Below, in pieces: positions 1 through 7,664 of a DNA stretch of 35,293 nucleotides (within the stretch, counting starts at the first letter, position 1; each line of letters starts with the position of its first letter). The stretch is from assembly GCA_024637095.1 (NCBI GenBank), contig JAGXFV010000045.1, positions 1-35,293 on the forward strand, in the 5' to 3' direction. The position numbers and the translations under genes were made by a program. A model generated the notes under the pieces. That model saw only the letters and a program-made list of their open reading frames with translations, was not told where the DNA came from and searched no databases. The stretch comes from Actinomycetes bacterium (GTDB lineage Bacteria; Actinomycetota; Thermoleophilia; RBG-16-64-13).

Positions 1-1023
1 CATGGGGATGCGCGCAATGGCGATGCGAGAAGCGCTACCGGGATCTTCTGCCGATTCCGGCAGCTTGGCGGCGATCAGAACTTCGTGCTCGGCGGCACTC
101 AGCGCCACCAGGTGCTCGAGCGGCCGCCCGAAGTCCACGTCCACCCGGCGGGAGCGTTCCGCCCCTTTCCCTGCACTGAAGTTCACCCTGGGCGCGGATC
201 CTCGTTTGAACTCCGCCGTCACCGTTCCGGTGAGCCCGGCGCGGAGAGGCCGTCCTGGGGAGGCATCCGTGGCCGCACGGGACCTGCCGGCGGGATTCGG
301 TCTTGCCGGGATCACGTTGAGGACGGTGTCATGCGCGATCTCTAGCCCGATCAGGCCGCTCTCGACGAATAGACCGGTGACAACGTCCGCCGGGGGTGGG
401 AGTTCGAGTTCCTGACTGAGAGACCCGCGCCAGTCGAATTCCAACAGTTGCTTGCCCCGGCGGTCGAGGACCGCGATCGCCTGTTCGTCTGCGTCGACAA
501 AGGCGGGTTCGGGCAAGGTGAGGTCAACGCTGCAGAGGAGACGTTGATCTTGATCGAATAGCAGCAGCCGCCGGTTAACCGAGTCGAGGAGGGCGATCCG
601 TCCGCCCCCGGTGACGGCGAAGGCCTCGGGCCCTCGGGCAAGCCCCTCGCCGGGAAGCTGCAGACCCACCTGGCCTTCTCCGGTCCCCCACGGCAAGGAG
701 AGCAAGGGTTGGCCGTCCGAGACCTCCTGCCCCTCCAGGGGAACCCGCTGATTGAGCAGGGGCGGTTCACCCCGCCCCTCAGGCTGTTCCTCCGGCCGAA
801 TGCCCGTACCCCCCGCCTCTTGGTGGGCGGGAGCAGCGTCGGCGCCTCCCCCGAGCGCGGAGTCGGTTTGGCCGGCCTGATCCCCGGCTGAGGCTTCGCC
901 CGACCATAGCAGTGCCATCAGGCACAGTCCGGCGGCAACCAGAGCAAACGCCGGCTTCCCCGATGTGGTCCGGCAATACGGCGGGGATCGATCGATGTGA
1001 ATGACCGTGTCGAGGTTTCTCAA
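1..1023 (-). CDS. Secreted beta-propeller-like protein, C-terminus beyond window
   Basis: The frame is open for 341 codons from a TTG at 1023 to the window edge, so the C-terminus is missing. The TTG is chosen because a strong Shine-Dalgarno (GGGAGGA) lies just upstream. Residues about 25-42 form a hydrophobic stretch (FALVAAGLCLMALLW) followed by an AxA-like site (GEASAG), which indicates a signal peptide and export. A proline- and glycine-rich linker follows. From about residue 95 there are beta-propeller-like strands (EAFAVTGGGRIALLDSVN, then RRLLLFD and later AVLDRRGKQLLEFD), typical of NHL-type repeats. I do not recognise a named family. It is divergent from the ymdB-like gene, with about 160 bp between them. 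The export prediction is fairly sure and the function is unknown. Confidence 0.7.
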   Translation of the reverse strand, partial: MRNLDTVIHIDRSPPYCRTTSGKPAFALVAAGLCLMALLWSGEASAGDQAGQTDSALGGGADAAPAHQEAGGTGIRPEEQPEGRGEPPLLNQRVPLEGQEVSDGQPLLSLPWGTGEGQVGLQLPGEGLARGPEAFAVTGGGRIALLDSVNRRLLLFDQDQRLLCSVDLTLPEPAFVDADEQAIAVLDRRGKQLLEFDWRGSLSQELELPPPADVVTGLFVESGLIGLEIAHDTVLNVIPARPNPAGRSRAATDASPGRPLRAGLTGTVTAEFKRGSAPRVNFSAGKGAERSRRVDVDFGRPLEHLVALSAAEHEVLIAAKLPESAEDPGSASRIAIARIPM

Positions 1024-1185
1024 GGGTCCTCCCTTCGGTTGAATTCGTGCCTCTAGAGGCTAGCGAGAAGGGGGAGCACCGCCTCTCGGACGAAGGACCG
1101 GACTTGGTGTGGTGCCCGCCGCGGCCTTCACGCGGGCCGTTTGGGTTAGACTTCGCAGCGGACGAAGTGGCGGGGAAAGGCGAAT

Positions 1186-1953
1186 ATGCGAGTCTTGTTC
1201 TTTGGTGATCTGGTGGGCAAACCCGCACTCACGCTGCTGCTCGAGCGGTTACCGGGTCTGAAACAGCAGTGGGCCGCCGACGCCGTGGTCGTGAACGGCG
1301 AGAACGTGACCAACGGGGCCGGGATCAAGCCCGAGGCAGCCGATGCTCTGCTCGAGGGCGGAGCCGACGTCATCACCACGGGCAATCACGTCTGGAAGTT
1401 CCGGGAGATATACCGCTACCTGGATGAGGAACCCCGCGTGTTGCGTCCGTTCAACCTGCTCCCCGAAAATCCCGGGCGGGGTCTTGTGGTGGTCGACACG
1501 CCCGCGGGAAGGCTGGGTGTGATCAACTTGCTTGGCCAACTCTATCTGCAGCCCGCCCGGTCTCCCTTCCACGCCATCGACGAGGCGCTCGAACAGCTGT
1601 CCGGGGTCCGCAACGTCATCGTCGACCTGCACGCTGAAGCCACCAGCGAAAAAGTAGCGATGGGCTGGTATTTGGACGGCGAGGTGAGCGCGGTGCTGGG
1701 TACCCACACGCACGTCCGCACCGGAGACGCCCGCATCCTGCCTGATGGAACCGGTTATCTCACCGACGTCGGCATGTGCGGATCCAGGGACGGCATTATC
1801 GGCGTAAAGCGCGAGGCCGTCATGGAACGCTTTCTCAACCTGCTTCCCTCCCGCTTCGAGGTCGCGACGGAGAACCTCTGGCTGGAAGGCGTCTTTCTGG
1901 AGTTCGGCGAAGACGGGAAGACCTGGGCCATTCAGCCCTTCGAGGTCAACTAG
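1186..1953 (+). CDS. ymdB: YmdB-family metallophosphoesterase (TIGR00282)
   Basis: The protein has 255 aa, the usual family size. It carries the di-metal phosphodiesterase residues in the expected order: D8 (FFGDLVG), E39 and N40 (NGENVTNGAG), N67 and H68 (TTGNHVW), a central His in DLHAEATSEK, and the paired His in GTHTHVRTGD. Bacillus YmdB hydrolyses 2',3'-cyclic AMP and affects biofilm and motility decisions; the same reaction is inferred here, probably in the cytoplasm. The ATG at 1186 has a GGGAAAGG Shine-Dalgarno five bases upstream. Many bacteria carry ymdB next to rny (RNase Y), but no rny is visible here, so the gene stands alone between a divergent secreted-protein gene and a convergent DUF1015 gene. 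Confidence 0.93.
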   Translation: MRVLFFGDLVGKPALTLLLERLPGLKQQWAADAVVVNGENVTNGAGIKPEAADALLEGGADVITTGNHVWKFREIYRYLDEEPRVLRPFNLLPENPGRGLVVVDTPAGRLGVINLLGQLYLQPARSPFHAIDEALEQLSGVRNVIVDLHAEATSEKVAMGWYLDGEVSAVLGTHTHVRTGDARILPDGTGYLTDVGMCGSRDGIIGVKREAVMERFLNLLPSRFEVATENLWLEGVFLEFGEDGKTWAIQPFEVN

Positions 1954-1985
1954 AGCGCTTGCGGGGGGGGCGCCCCGGCCCCGGC

Positions 1986-3305
1986 CTACTTCTCCAAGCC
2001 GTACAGCACCAGACCGGTCGGCAGCTTGGGGTAGAAGTAGGTGGATTTCTGCGGGAGCCGCTCGCCCGAGCCCGCCACCTGCAGCATCTGACCAAGCCTC
2101 GTCGGGTTCATGAAGAAGCCGGCCTGGGATTTGCCCGAAGACACTGCGCGGAAGGCCTCGTTGCGGTCCTTGGCAAAATGCACCTTGTGTTCCGCGGCGA
2201 TGTCTGCGGGAGTGATCCCGAGGATGCCCTCGAGGATGACGGAGTGAAGCACGGTAACGTCCAGCGCGCGGCCGGCGGGGCTCCTATCCGGGGCGAAGCG
2301 CTCCACCGACGCCGGGTCGCGCAGCTGAACTCCAAAGGCAGCCGGCGGGTCGGCCAGGACCAGGCCGAAGGCCGGCTCCTCGCCCTGACGCTCCTCGAGG
2401 TGACGGTCGATCGCGGCGGAAATGGCCACCGGCGAGCTGCTCAACTCCTCCACCTCGAAGTAGGGCGCGAGCAGTTGCGGGAGGTCTTCGATCACATCGC
2501 GGGGGAGGTCGTGGAGCAGCCGATGCGTGGGGAAGATGGCAAGACCAGGGTTGTCCGTGCTCACCAGGTACACCAGGCAGAAGTCCCAGGGCCCTTCGCC
2601 CCTGCCTCGCTCTCTTTGCTGGTCGCGGTACCGCAGCGCCGTTTCGTAGCGGTGGTGACCATCGGCGATGAGGACTGAGCGCCCGGCCAAGGTCTCTTCG
2701 ACCGACCTGAGCAAATCGGGATCATCGGCGGCCCAAAGCCTCAGTTTGGATACGCCGGGTATGCCCAAAGCGGCAGTGGGCGGCTGCTCCCCGTCTATCC
2801 GATCCCAGAGGGTCAGGATTTCGTCCCCGGGGGATTCGTAGAGCATGAAGACCGGGCTCAGGCTCATTTCGGTCGCGCTCATCAGACGAAAACGGTCCTC
2901 CTTGGGGCCGGTCAGGGTGGCTTCGTGGGGGAAGACGACACCCTCGGCGAAGTCGGCCAGATGCAGCGCCGCCAGGATCCCGCGCCGCCGTCGAGGCTGT
3001 CCGTCGGGATCGACAAAAGCCTCCTCGACCACCGTCACCGTCGGCTGGGGATCGCGGATCAGTATCTGTTCCGCCTTCCAACGATTGAGCAGTGAGGCCG
3101 CGCGGGTGTAGCGGTTGTCTGCCTCGTGGTCGCCGGGACGTTCGGCCGCCAAGTCCACATGCACGATGTTGTAGGGACTTCGCTCAATGAGTTCCCGCTG
3201 GGCTTCTTCGTCGATGACGTCGTAGGGTGGGGCAATCAGTGATGCGAGTGAGCCCAGCCGGTCCAGGTTGTAGCGCCATGCGCGAAACGGGGCGACGTCG
3301 GCCAC
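1986..3305 (-). CDS. DUF1015 family protein
   Basis: This is a 439-aa DUF1015 protein. The start is set at GTG 3305 rather than the ATG 13 codons upstream, because AGGAGG lies four bases before the GTG and family members begin with a sequence like ADVAPFRAWRYN. Conserved family motifs are visible: APPYDVID near residue 26, an HEATLTGPKEDR stretch near 120, and IADGHHRYETALRYRD near 215. The DGHHR motif resembles the nucleotide-binding motif of ParB-fold serine kinases (SerK/SbnI), so a kinase-like role is possible, but that is inference. The gene converges on ymdB and diverges from the DUF554 gene across a palindrome-rich 138-bp region. Confidence 0.9.
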   Translation of the reverse strand: MADVAPFRAWRYNLDRLGSLASLIAPPYDVIDEEAQRELIERSPYNIVHVDLAAERPGDHEADNRYTRAASLLNRWKAEQILIRDPQPTVTVVEEAFVDPDGQPRRRRGILAALHLADFAEGVVFPHEATLTGPKEDRFRLMSATEMSLSPVFMLYESPGDEILTLWDRIDGEQPPTAALGIPGVSKLRLWAADDPDLLRSVEETLAGRSVLIADGHHRYETALRYRDQQRERGRGEGPWDFCLVYLVSTDNPGLAIFPTHRLLHDLPRDVIEDLPQLLAPYFEVEELSSSPVAISAAIDRHLEERQGEEPAFGLVLADPPAAFGVQLRDPASVERFAPDRSPAGRALDVTVLHSVILEGILGITPADIAAEHKVHFAKDRNEAFRAVSSGKSQAGFFMNPTRLGQMLQVAGSGERLPQKSTYFYPKLPTGLVLYGLEK

Positions 3306-3383
3306 TGAGCCTCCTAGGGACGTGCGATCAAGGGTCCGCTCCAAACGCCCGAGGCCGCGCCTGTCGGCGGGTCCCGAGGCGTC

Positions 3384-3430
3384 CGAATGATACCATTCGC
3401 CGATTGCAATCGGACCCCCTAAAGATAGGG
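3384..3430. promoter_or_regulatory. Three consecutive palindromes in a divergent intergenic region
   Basis: Three perfect inverted repeats lie almost end to end between the divergent DUF1015 and DUF554 genes. The first (3384-3399) is CGAATG/CATTCG around ATAC. The second (3400-3413) is the uninterrupted CCGATTGCAATCGG. The third (3417-3430) is CCCTA/TAGGG around AAGA. They are symmetric DNA sites of operator size, and the placement suggests control of one or both genes. The regulator is not identified. Confidence 0.5.
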
Positions 3431-3443
3431 ACTGCCACCCCTC

Positions 3444-4136
3444 GTGACCGGTTTGGGAACCCTCATCAATATCGTCGCGATCGCCGTGGGGACAACCTTT
3501 GGCGTGATTTTGGGCACCCGCCTTCCGGCCCGCGCGCGGGAGACGGTGATGGACGGTTTGGGCCTGCTGACCTTGGTCCTGGGCATGACCTTGGCGCTCG
3601 AGACCGAGAACTTTCTCGTCGTCATGGGCGCAGTCCTTCTCGGCGGTCTGGCGGGAGAGGCCATGCGTATCGAGGCGGGTCTTCGGGCCCTCGGAGATTA
3701 TTTCCAGGCCAGGCTTCGCTCCTCGTCGAGCACCTTCACCGAGGGATTCGTGACCGCCAGCCTGGTTTTCGCGGTGGGGCCGATGGCCATCCTGGGAGCG
3801 ATCGAGGACGGCCTGCGCGGGAACGTCGAGATCCTCGCCCTCAAATCGGTACTGGACGGATTCGCCGCTCTGGCCTTTGCGGCCACCCTGGGCTGGGGGG
3901 TGGGCCTCTCTGCGCTCACGCTCCTGGTCTATCAGGGCGGGATCACACTGGCCGCCGATCTGGTGGAGCAGGTGCTGACCGAACCCATGATCGCCGAGAT
4001 GACCGCCACCGGTGGAGTGCTGATTCTTGCCATCGCCCTGCGTCTGCTCAATCTGAAAGAAGTGCGCGTGGGTAACCTGCTGCCCGCGCTGTTTTTCGCC
4101 CCCGTGATCGTCGCGCTGGTCGACGCCTTCTCCTAG
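3444..4136 (+). CDS. DUF554 family membrane protein
   Basis: This 230-aa integral membrane protein is of the DUF554 (YdfK/YqgA-like) family. The N-terminus (GLGTLINIVAIAVGTTFGVILG) matches the family opening, and six or seven hydrophobic helices follow, including EGFVTASLVFAVGPMAILGAIEDG, a well-conserved family segment. The family is suspected to transport small solutes, but the substrate is unknown. The GTG at 3444 has no good Shine-Dalgarno at normal spacing. A TTG at 3453 would give a protein starting directly with GTLIN and is an alternative. The AEC transporter gene follows after three bases, so the two are probably co-transcribed. Confidence 0.88.
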   Translation: MTGLGTLINIVAIAVGTTFGVILGTRLPARARETVMDGLGLLTLVLGMTLALETENFLVVMGAVLLGGLAGEAMRIEAGLRALGDYFQARLRSSSSTFTEGFVTASLVFAVGPMAILGAIEDGLRGNVEILALKSVLDGFAALAFAATLGWGVGLSALTLLVYQGGITLAADLVEQVLTEPMIAEMTATGGVLILAIALRLLNLKEVRVGNLLPALFFAPVIVALVDAFS

Positions 4137-4139
4137 AGC

Positions 4140-5063
4140 ATGGAAATCCTGGGCATCGTCGCGCCCGTCTTCGGGCTGATTCTCCTCGGCTGGGCCTTGC
4201 GGGCCATTGGCTTCCTACGAGAGGCCGAAGTGGGAGCCCTGGTCAAGGTGGTCTACTACCTGGGGCTGCCAATGGTGCTCTTCGTGGCTATCACCGGCGC
4301 GGAGCTCTCCGAGGTGGTGGACGCCGTTTCGCTGGCGGGCATCCTGCTCGCCATTTCCAGCTTCAGCGTCGCCTTCTTCCTGGTTTTGCGGCTGCTGTCG
4401 GTTCCGGTGGCGGCTAGGGCCGCCCTGGTCGTGGTGGTCATGCGGGGAAACATGGCCTTCGTTGGACTGCCCATCGTGCTTTCGGCCTGGGGCACCCTGG
4501 GTTTGGCAAAGGCGGGGGTGATCATCGGCGTACTGACGGGCCCCTTTGCCATCGCCACCGTGGTTCTTTTCCGCCTGGCACGGGATACCGGTGGGCTGAG
4601 CCCCGGCGTGGTCCTCCGCGCGTTTTTCGACCCCATCGTGATCGCCGCGTTGGGTGGGCTGGCCGCCAGCGCCGTGGGCCTCTCTTTGCCGGGGGCGTTG
4701 CAGGAAGGGATGGAGATGCTGGCGGGGATGGCTTTGCCCGCGGCCCTGCTGGCCATAGGATCCTCTTTCAGCCGGCAGAGCCTTGCCGGGCGTAAGTCGC
4801 TGACGGCGGTCGCCGGATTGGCCAAGCTCGTGCTGCTGCCGACGTGGGGACTGCTGCTGCTCTGGGCGCTCGGGCTCCCCTCGGCCAGCCTGGACCTCAA
4901 AGTGGCCGTCTTCTTGCTGACCACACCGTCAGCGGTTGCCAACTACGTGATGAGCCGGGAGCTGATTCCCGCCGAGGCTCCCCTCGTAGGGACGACGGTG
5001 GCGTTGACCACGGTGCTGGCGGCGGTGACCATGACCGTCTGGCTCGCCCTGTTGGGCGCCTGA
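4140..5063 (+). CDS. AEC family (auxin efflux carrier-like) transporter
   Basis: This 307-aa protein has about ten hydrophobic segments in two halves. It shows AEC family signatures: an N-terminal IVAPVFGLILLGWALRAIGFL, the helix-breaking RGNMAFVGLPIVLSAWG in the first half, and LPAALLAIGSSFS in the second. Bacterial members export or import organic acids such as malate or malonate, or act as permeases of unknown substrate, and the substrate cannot be told here. The ATG at 4140 lies three bases after the DUF554 stop and has no clear Shine-Dalgarno of its own, which points to translational coupling. Membrane localisation is certain and the substrate is open. Confidence 0.9.
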   Translation: MEILGIVAPVFGLILLGWALRAIGFLREAEVGALVKVVYYLGLPMVLFVAITGAELSEVVDAVSLAGILLAISSFSVAFFLVLRLLSVPVAARAALVVVVMRGNMAFVGLPIVLSAWGTLGLAKAGVIIGVLTGPFAIATVVLFRLARDTGGLSPGVVLRAFFDPIVIAALGGLAASAVGLSLPGALQEGMEMLAGMALPAALLAIGSSFSRQSLAGRKSLTAVAGLAKLVLLPTWGLLLLWALGLPSASLDLKVAVFLLTTPSAVANYVMSRELIPAEAPLVGTTVALTTVLAAVTMTVWLALLGA

Positions 5064-5197
5064 TTCAGTCCCGCTGGGGAATGGCTCGTCGCCGCGCAGG
5101 GAGGAAGACCGACGCAGCTCGAGGCGAAAGTGGTGAAGCGGCGCCCTCTGGGTATACCCGTAATTACCCAGCACCAGCTTCTCTACCGGAGGTACCC

Positions 5198-5596
5198 ATG
5201 GGACTGAAGGACATGATCACGAACGCCACGGACGTGGTGGCCAAGGAAGCCGAGAAGGCGATCGGGCAGGGACGATACAAGGTGGAAGAGTTCCAGTTCG
5301 AGCGGCAGATGGACACCGTTGCCAAGAAGCTCGGCTATTTGGAGTTCGAGTCTCAGCGGAGCGGCTCTACTCCCGACGGGGCTAAGCGACAGGAACTGAT
5401 CGACGAGATGAAGCGGCTCGAAGGCGAAATGGAGCAGGCACGCAAAGACGTCGAGCTCCGCAAGACCGAAGTAGAGGAGTCAAAGGCGGAGGATTCGACG
5501 GAGGCGGTTACCGGCCTGGACGAGACCGGGATCGGGCCCGAAGAAGTGACGGGGATCAACCTTCCCTCGGACGCCGAGCAGCGGCTGGAGAGCTAA
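5198..5596 (+). CDS. Small charged coiled-coil protein, unknown function
   Basis: The protein has 132 aa. The ATG at 5198 is chosen because ACCGGAGG lies five bases upstream; a longer upstream frame overlaps the AEC gene and has no translation signal. Residues about 1-20 form an amphipathic helix. Residues about 65-105 are rich in E, K and R with heptad spacing (RQELIDEMKRLEGEMEQARK), which predicts a coiled coil. The tail is acidic and probably disordered. There is no signal peptide or membrane helix and I recognise no family. A similar helix-rich design is seen in small stress or scaffold proteins, but no function is assigned. It is about 134 bp downstream of the AEC gene, so it may have its own promoter. 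Confidence 0.8.
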   Translation: MGLKDMITNATDVVAKEAEKAIGQGRYKVEEFQFERQMDTVAKKLGYLEFESQRSGSTPDGAKRQELIDEMKRLEGEMEQARKDVELRKTEVEESKAEDSTEAVTGLDETGIGPEEVTGINLPSDAEQRLES

Positions 5597-5615
5597 AGCC
5601 CACGTCTCTTTAGAC

Positions 5616-5665
5616 CCTCCCAGCGTTGTATAGTGGGAGCCCGGTGGGCCAATAGCGCTGGGAGG
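5616..5665 (+). promoter_or_regulatory. Hairpin that would sequester the DUF1828 gene ribosome binding site
   Basis: The arms CCTCCCAGCG (5616-5625) and CGCTGGGAGG (5656-5665) are perfectly complementary. The stem can extend inward by four more pairs (two of them G-U) to positions 5629 and 5652. A smaller GCCC/GGGC hairpin (5639-5642 with 5646-5649) sits in the loop. The right arm contains GGGAGG, the Shine-Dalgarno for the GTG at 5670. If the left arm is in the transcript, folding would block initiation. A -10-like TATAGT at 5629 would instead start transcription inside the loop. Confidence 0.5.
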
Positions 5666-5669
5666 TGCC

Positions 5670-6143
5670 GTGTCCGACTTTCTGACTCTCTCCTCTAATG
5701 ACTACGCGGCCTTGCTCACGGGCAACGAGCGGGCCATCGACATATTCCGCGAGGAATCGCGGGTGGCGCTCAAGACTCCTTTCAACTATCCGGGCAGGGG
5801 CGAGCTGACTCTGTTCCTGACCTCCAACGGTGCACGCGTCCGAGTCAGTGAGGGCGGTCAGCTGATCCGCTTCCTGGAAGGGCAGGGCATGGATTTGTCC
5901 ATGGACGAGGTCATCAGCCGGACGGTGTTTAACGCAGTCAAGCAGACCGGCGCGAGGATGGGCCAAGGTCAGATCTATCTGGAGGTGGACCCTGAAGGGG
6001 TTCCCCAGGCTTTGGGGGCGTTCACCCAAGCGCTGCTCGAGATCGTCGGACTGCGTCACTGCAAGTACAAAGACGCGCTGGTCCAGCTCAACCGCGCGAA
6101 CGAGGGCCCTTCCCGGGACTCCTCCCTGCCCCCCGGCTTCTAG
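5670..6143 (+). CDS. DUF1828-like protein
   Basis: The protein has 157 aa. The start is GTG 5670, with GGGAGG four bases upstream. A DUF1828-like pattern is visible from about residue 30: an opening with a basic FNYPGRGELTLFLTSNGARVRVSEGGQLIRFLEGQG strand-turn-strand, then a helical second half ending in LLEIVGLRHCKYKDAL. The domain is typical of small cytoplasmic proteins of unknown biochemistry, often found near mobile or defence loci, but no such partner is adjacent here. The hydrophilic, proline-rich C-terminal tail (about residues 140-157) is probably flexible. The assignment is by pattern memory only and is moderately sure. The hairpin immediately upstream is the most distinctive feature of this gene. 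Confidence 0.75.
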   Translation: MSDFLTLSSNDYAALLTGNERAIDIFREESRVALKTPFNYPGRGELTLFLTSNGARVRVSEGGQLIRFLEGQGMDLSMDEVISRTVFNAVKQTGARMGQGQIYLEVDPEGVPQALGAFTQALLEIVGLRHCKYKDALVQLNRANEGPSRDSSLPPGF

Positions 6144-6152
6144 CCTGATCAA

Positions 6153-7316
6153 ATGCTGATCAAGAGGGCCCGCGGACGGATTGATCCGACTGCCGGGAAG
6201 TCCGGCGACGCCTTGCCCTTCGATCTGCGGGTAGCCGGCGACCGCATCCTGGAGGTGGGAGAGGGGCTCGAGCCGACCTCCGGAGAGGCAGGCCTCGACC
6301 TTGCCGGCGCTTTCTTGACCCCAGGACTGGTCGACGTCCACGTGCATCTCGAGTTGGGCTCTGATGATGCGGTGGGGGCGACGCTGGCCTCGGGGACGCT
6401 CGCGGTGCGCTCTCTGGGCGCGGCGGCACCCGCTGAAGGCCGCGGGATGGCAAGCTCGCCGGTGACGTCACGCGCGCCGGGCTGCGACGTCTTGCCGCAG
6501 AGCCCTCCCGCTATTCCAAAACCCCTCCTGGTTCGTAACGCCGGGAGGGCGTTGGCCCCCCCCCGGGGCTATGGTGGCTTTCTCGGCCGTCGCCTGGCGC
6601 CCGGAGAGCGGCTCCGAGAAGCTGTTCTGCGTGAGGCGGAACAGGGAGCCGACCTCATCAAAGTGATCGTGAGTGGCGCGGTGGATTTCGCTTCCGGGGC
6701 GGCGGAAGGACCCTATTTCACGAGGGAGGACTTGGCTGAGGCGGTGCGGGCGGCGCGCGACTGCGGGCTCTCTCTGGCCGCTCATGCCAACGGGCCTGCA
6801 TCGGTGAGGTTGGCCGTGGAGGCGGGCGTGGACTCGGTGGAGCACGGCATTGGCCTGGGAGAGGCTGAACTCGCCTTGTTGGCGGAACGGCAGGTGGCCT
6901 GGGTGCCCACCCTCACCCCCCTATATCTGCTGGAACGACACGCGGAGGCGGCGTCCGGCCTTGATGGAGTCTTCCGGCAACACCTGACCGCCGTCGCTCG
7001 GGGACGCGAACTCGGAGCCACCATCCTGGCCGGGACCGACGCTGGGTCTCCCGCGGTGCCCCACGGTTCTCTGGGAATCGAACTCGATCTGCTCGGCCGG
7101 GCGGGGTTCGCTCCCGACGAACTGGCGCGGCTCGCGACAGAAGGTGCGGGTCGCCTTCTGGGAATCGAATGGTGTTGCGGACTGCGTCCCGGCGCCGCGG
7201 CGATACTCGCGTGGTTCGCGACCGATCCCTTCCAGACCTCTCCCCGGCATCCCGGTTCCCGTCAAGCCCTGGGAGTCGTCTGCGGCGAAAGACCCGTCTA
7301 CCATAGGGACGGCTAA
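6153..7316 (+). CDS. Metal-dependent amidohydrolase (imidazolonepropionase-like)
   Basis: This is a 387-aa member of the amidohydrolase superfamily. It has the N-terminal beta domain, then the HxH metal motif (DVHVHLELG, H63 and H65), a Lys strand (ADLIKVIVSGAV), a third His (LAAHANG), a fourth His (SVEHGIG) and the catalytic Asp (AGTDAGSP). Relatives hydrolyse cyclic amides or dipeptides, and the substrate cannot be predicted. The ATG at 6153 lies nine bases after the preceding stop without an obvious Shine-Dalgarno. Residues about 95-125 read poorly, while the neighbouring frame reads as plausible protein over 6437-6536, so a pair of compensating frameshifts is possible. The C-terminus is complete (GLRPGAAAILAWF) and is followed by the riboswitch region. 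Confidence 0.85.
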   Translation: MLIKRARGRIDPTAGKSGDALPFDLRVAGDRILEVGEGLEPTSGEAGLDLAGAFLTPGLVDVHVHLELGSDDAVGATLASGTLAVRSLGAAAPAEGRGMASSPVTSRAPGCDVLPQSPPAIPKPLLVRNAGRALAPPRGYGGFLGRRLAPGERLREAVLREAEQGADLIKVIVSGAVDFASGAAEGPYFTREDLAEAVRAARDCGLSLAAHANGPASVRLAVEAGVDSVEHGIGLGEAELALLAERQVAWVPTLTPLYLLERHAEAASGLDGVFRQHLTAVARGRELGATILAGTDAGSPAVPHGSLGIELDLLGRAGFAPDELARLATEGAGRLLGIEWCCGLRPGAAAILAWFATDPFQTSPRHPGSRQALGVVCGERPVYHRDG

Positions 7317-7349
7317 CCCTCCAGAACCGACCGCCCAACCGGTCCAGGG

Positions 7350-7378
7350 TTGCAGACGGGGTCGGACCGCGCTAAGCT
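7350..7378 (+). promoter_or_regulatory. Putative promoter of the cobalamin operon
   Basis: TTGCAG (7350-7355) and TAAGCT (7373-7378) are separated by 17 bases, and transcription would begin near 7385, just at the 5' edge of the riboswitch. The matches to the -35 and -10 consensus are moderate. The spacing and position are the main support. Confidence 0.4.
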
Positions 7379-7384
7379 GCGGTC

Positions 7385-7545
7385 ACGTTCGGTAGTGGAG
7401 CCTAACGGCCCAGGGAAGTCGGTGTAAGTCCGACGCGGTCCCGCCACTGTAACCGGCAAGTTCCGCCTCCATAGCCACTGGCCTTCGGGTTGGGAAGGAG
7501 GAGGCAGGAGCGTTTGAGCCGGAAGTCAGGAAACCTGCCACTGCC
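7385..7545 (+). ncRNA. Cobalamin (B12) riboswitch
   Basis: The conserved core of the AdoCbl/cobalamin riboswitch is readable in order: a GGGAAGTCGGTGTAAGTCCGA segment (7413 onward), the GCGGTCCCGCCACTGTAAC segment (7435-7453), a variable stem with CTTCGG, and the B12 box ending AGTCAGGAAACCTGCC (7524-7539). The element sits 120 bases upstream of cobU, the first gene of the B12 operon. Binding of a cobamide is expected to repress the operon. A GGCAGG at 7575-7580 can pair with CCTGCC of the B12 box (7534-7539), a candidate switch helix. No U-tract terminator is visible downstream, so control is more likely at translation or by Rho. Confidence 0.93.
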
Positions 7546-7664
7546 TTCGTGCTGGGGTGCCTTTCGAGGAAAAGGGCAGGCATGGTCGCTTTGATATTAC
7601 GCTTCTCTCCCACTTCCTGGACCCCCCCTTGTCGCGCTTTGGCGACCAACTCTGCGAGGACCGC

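Noticed and set aside
2-415. Plus-strand frame at the left edge
   Set aside because: It is antisense to the secreted-protein gene, which has a better start, a signal peptide and propeller-like strands. The plus-strand translation is Ser/Arg-rich and not protein-like.
7073-7175. GGGAATCGAA-like words resembling a tRNA T-arm
   Set aside because: They lie within the amidohydrolase coding sequence and no cloverleaf or acceptor stem can be drawn around them. No tRNA was recognised anywhere in the window.
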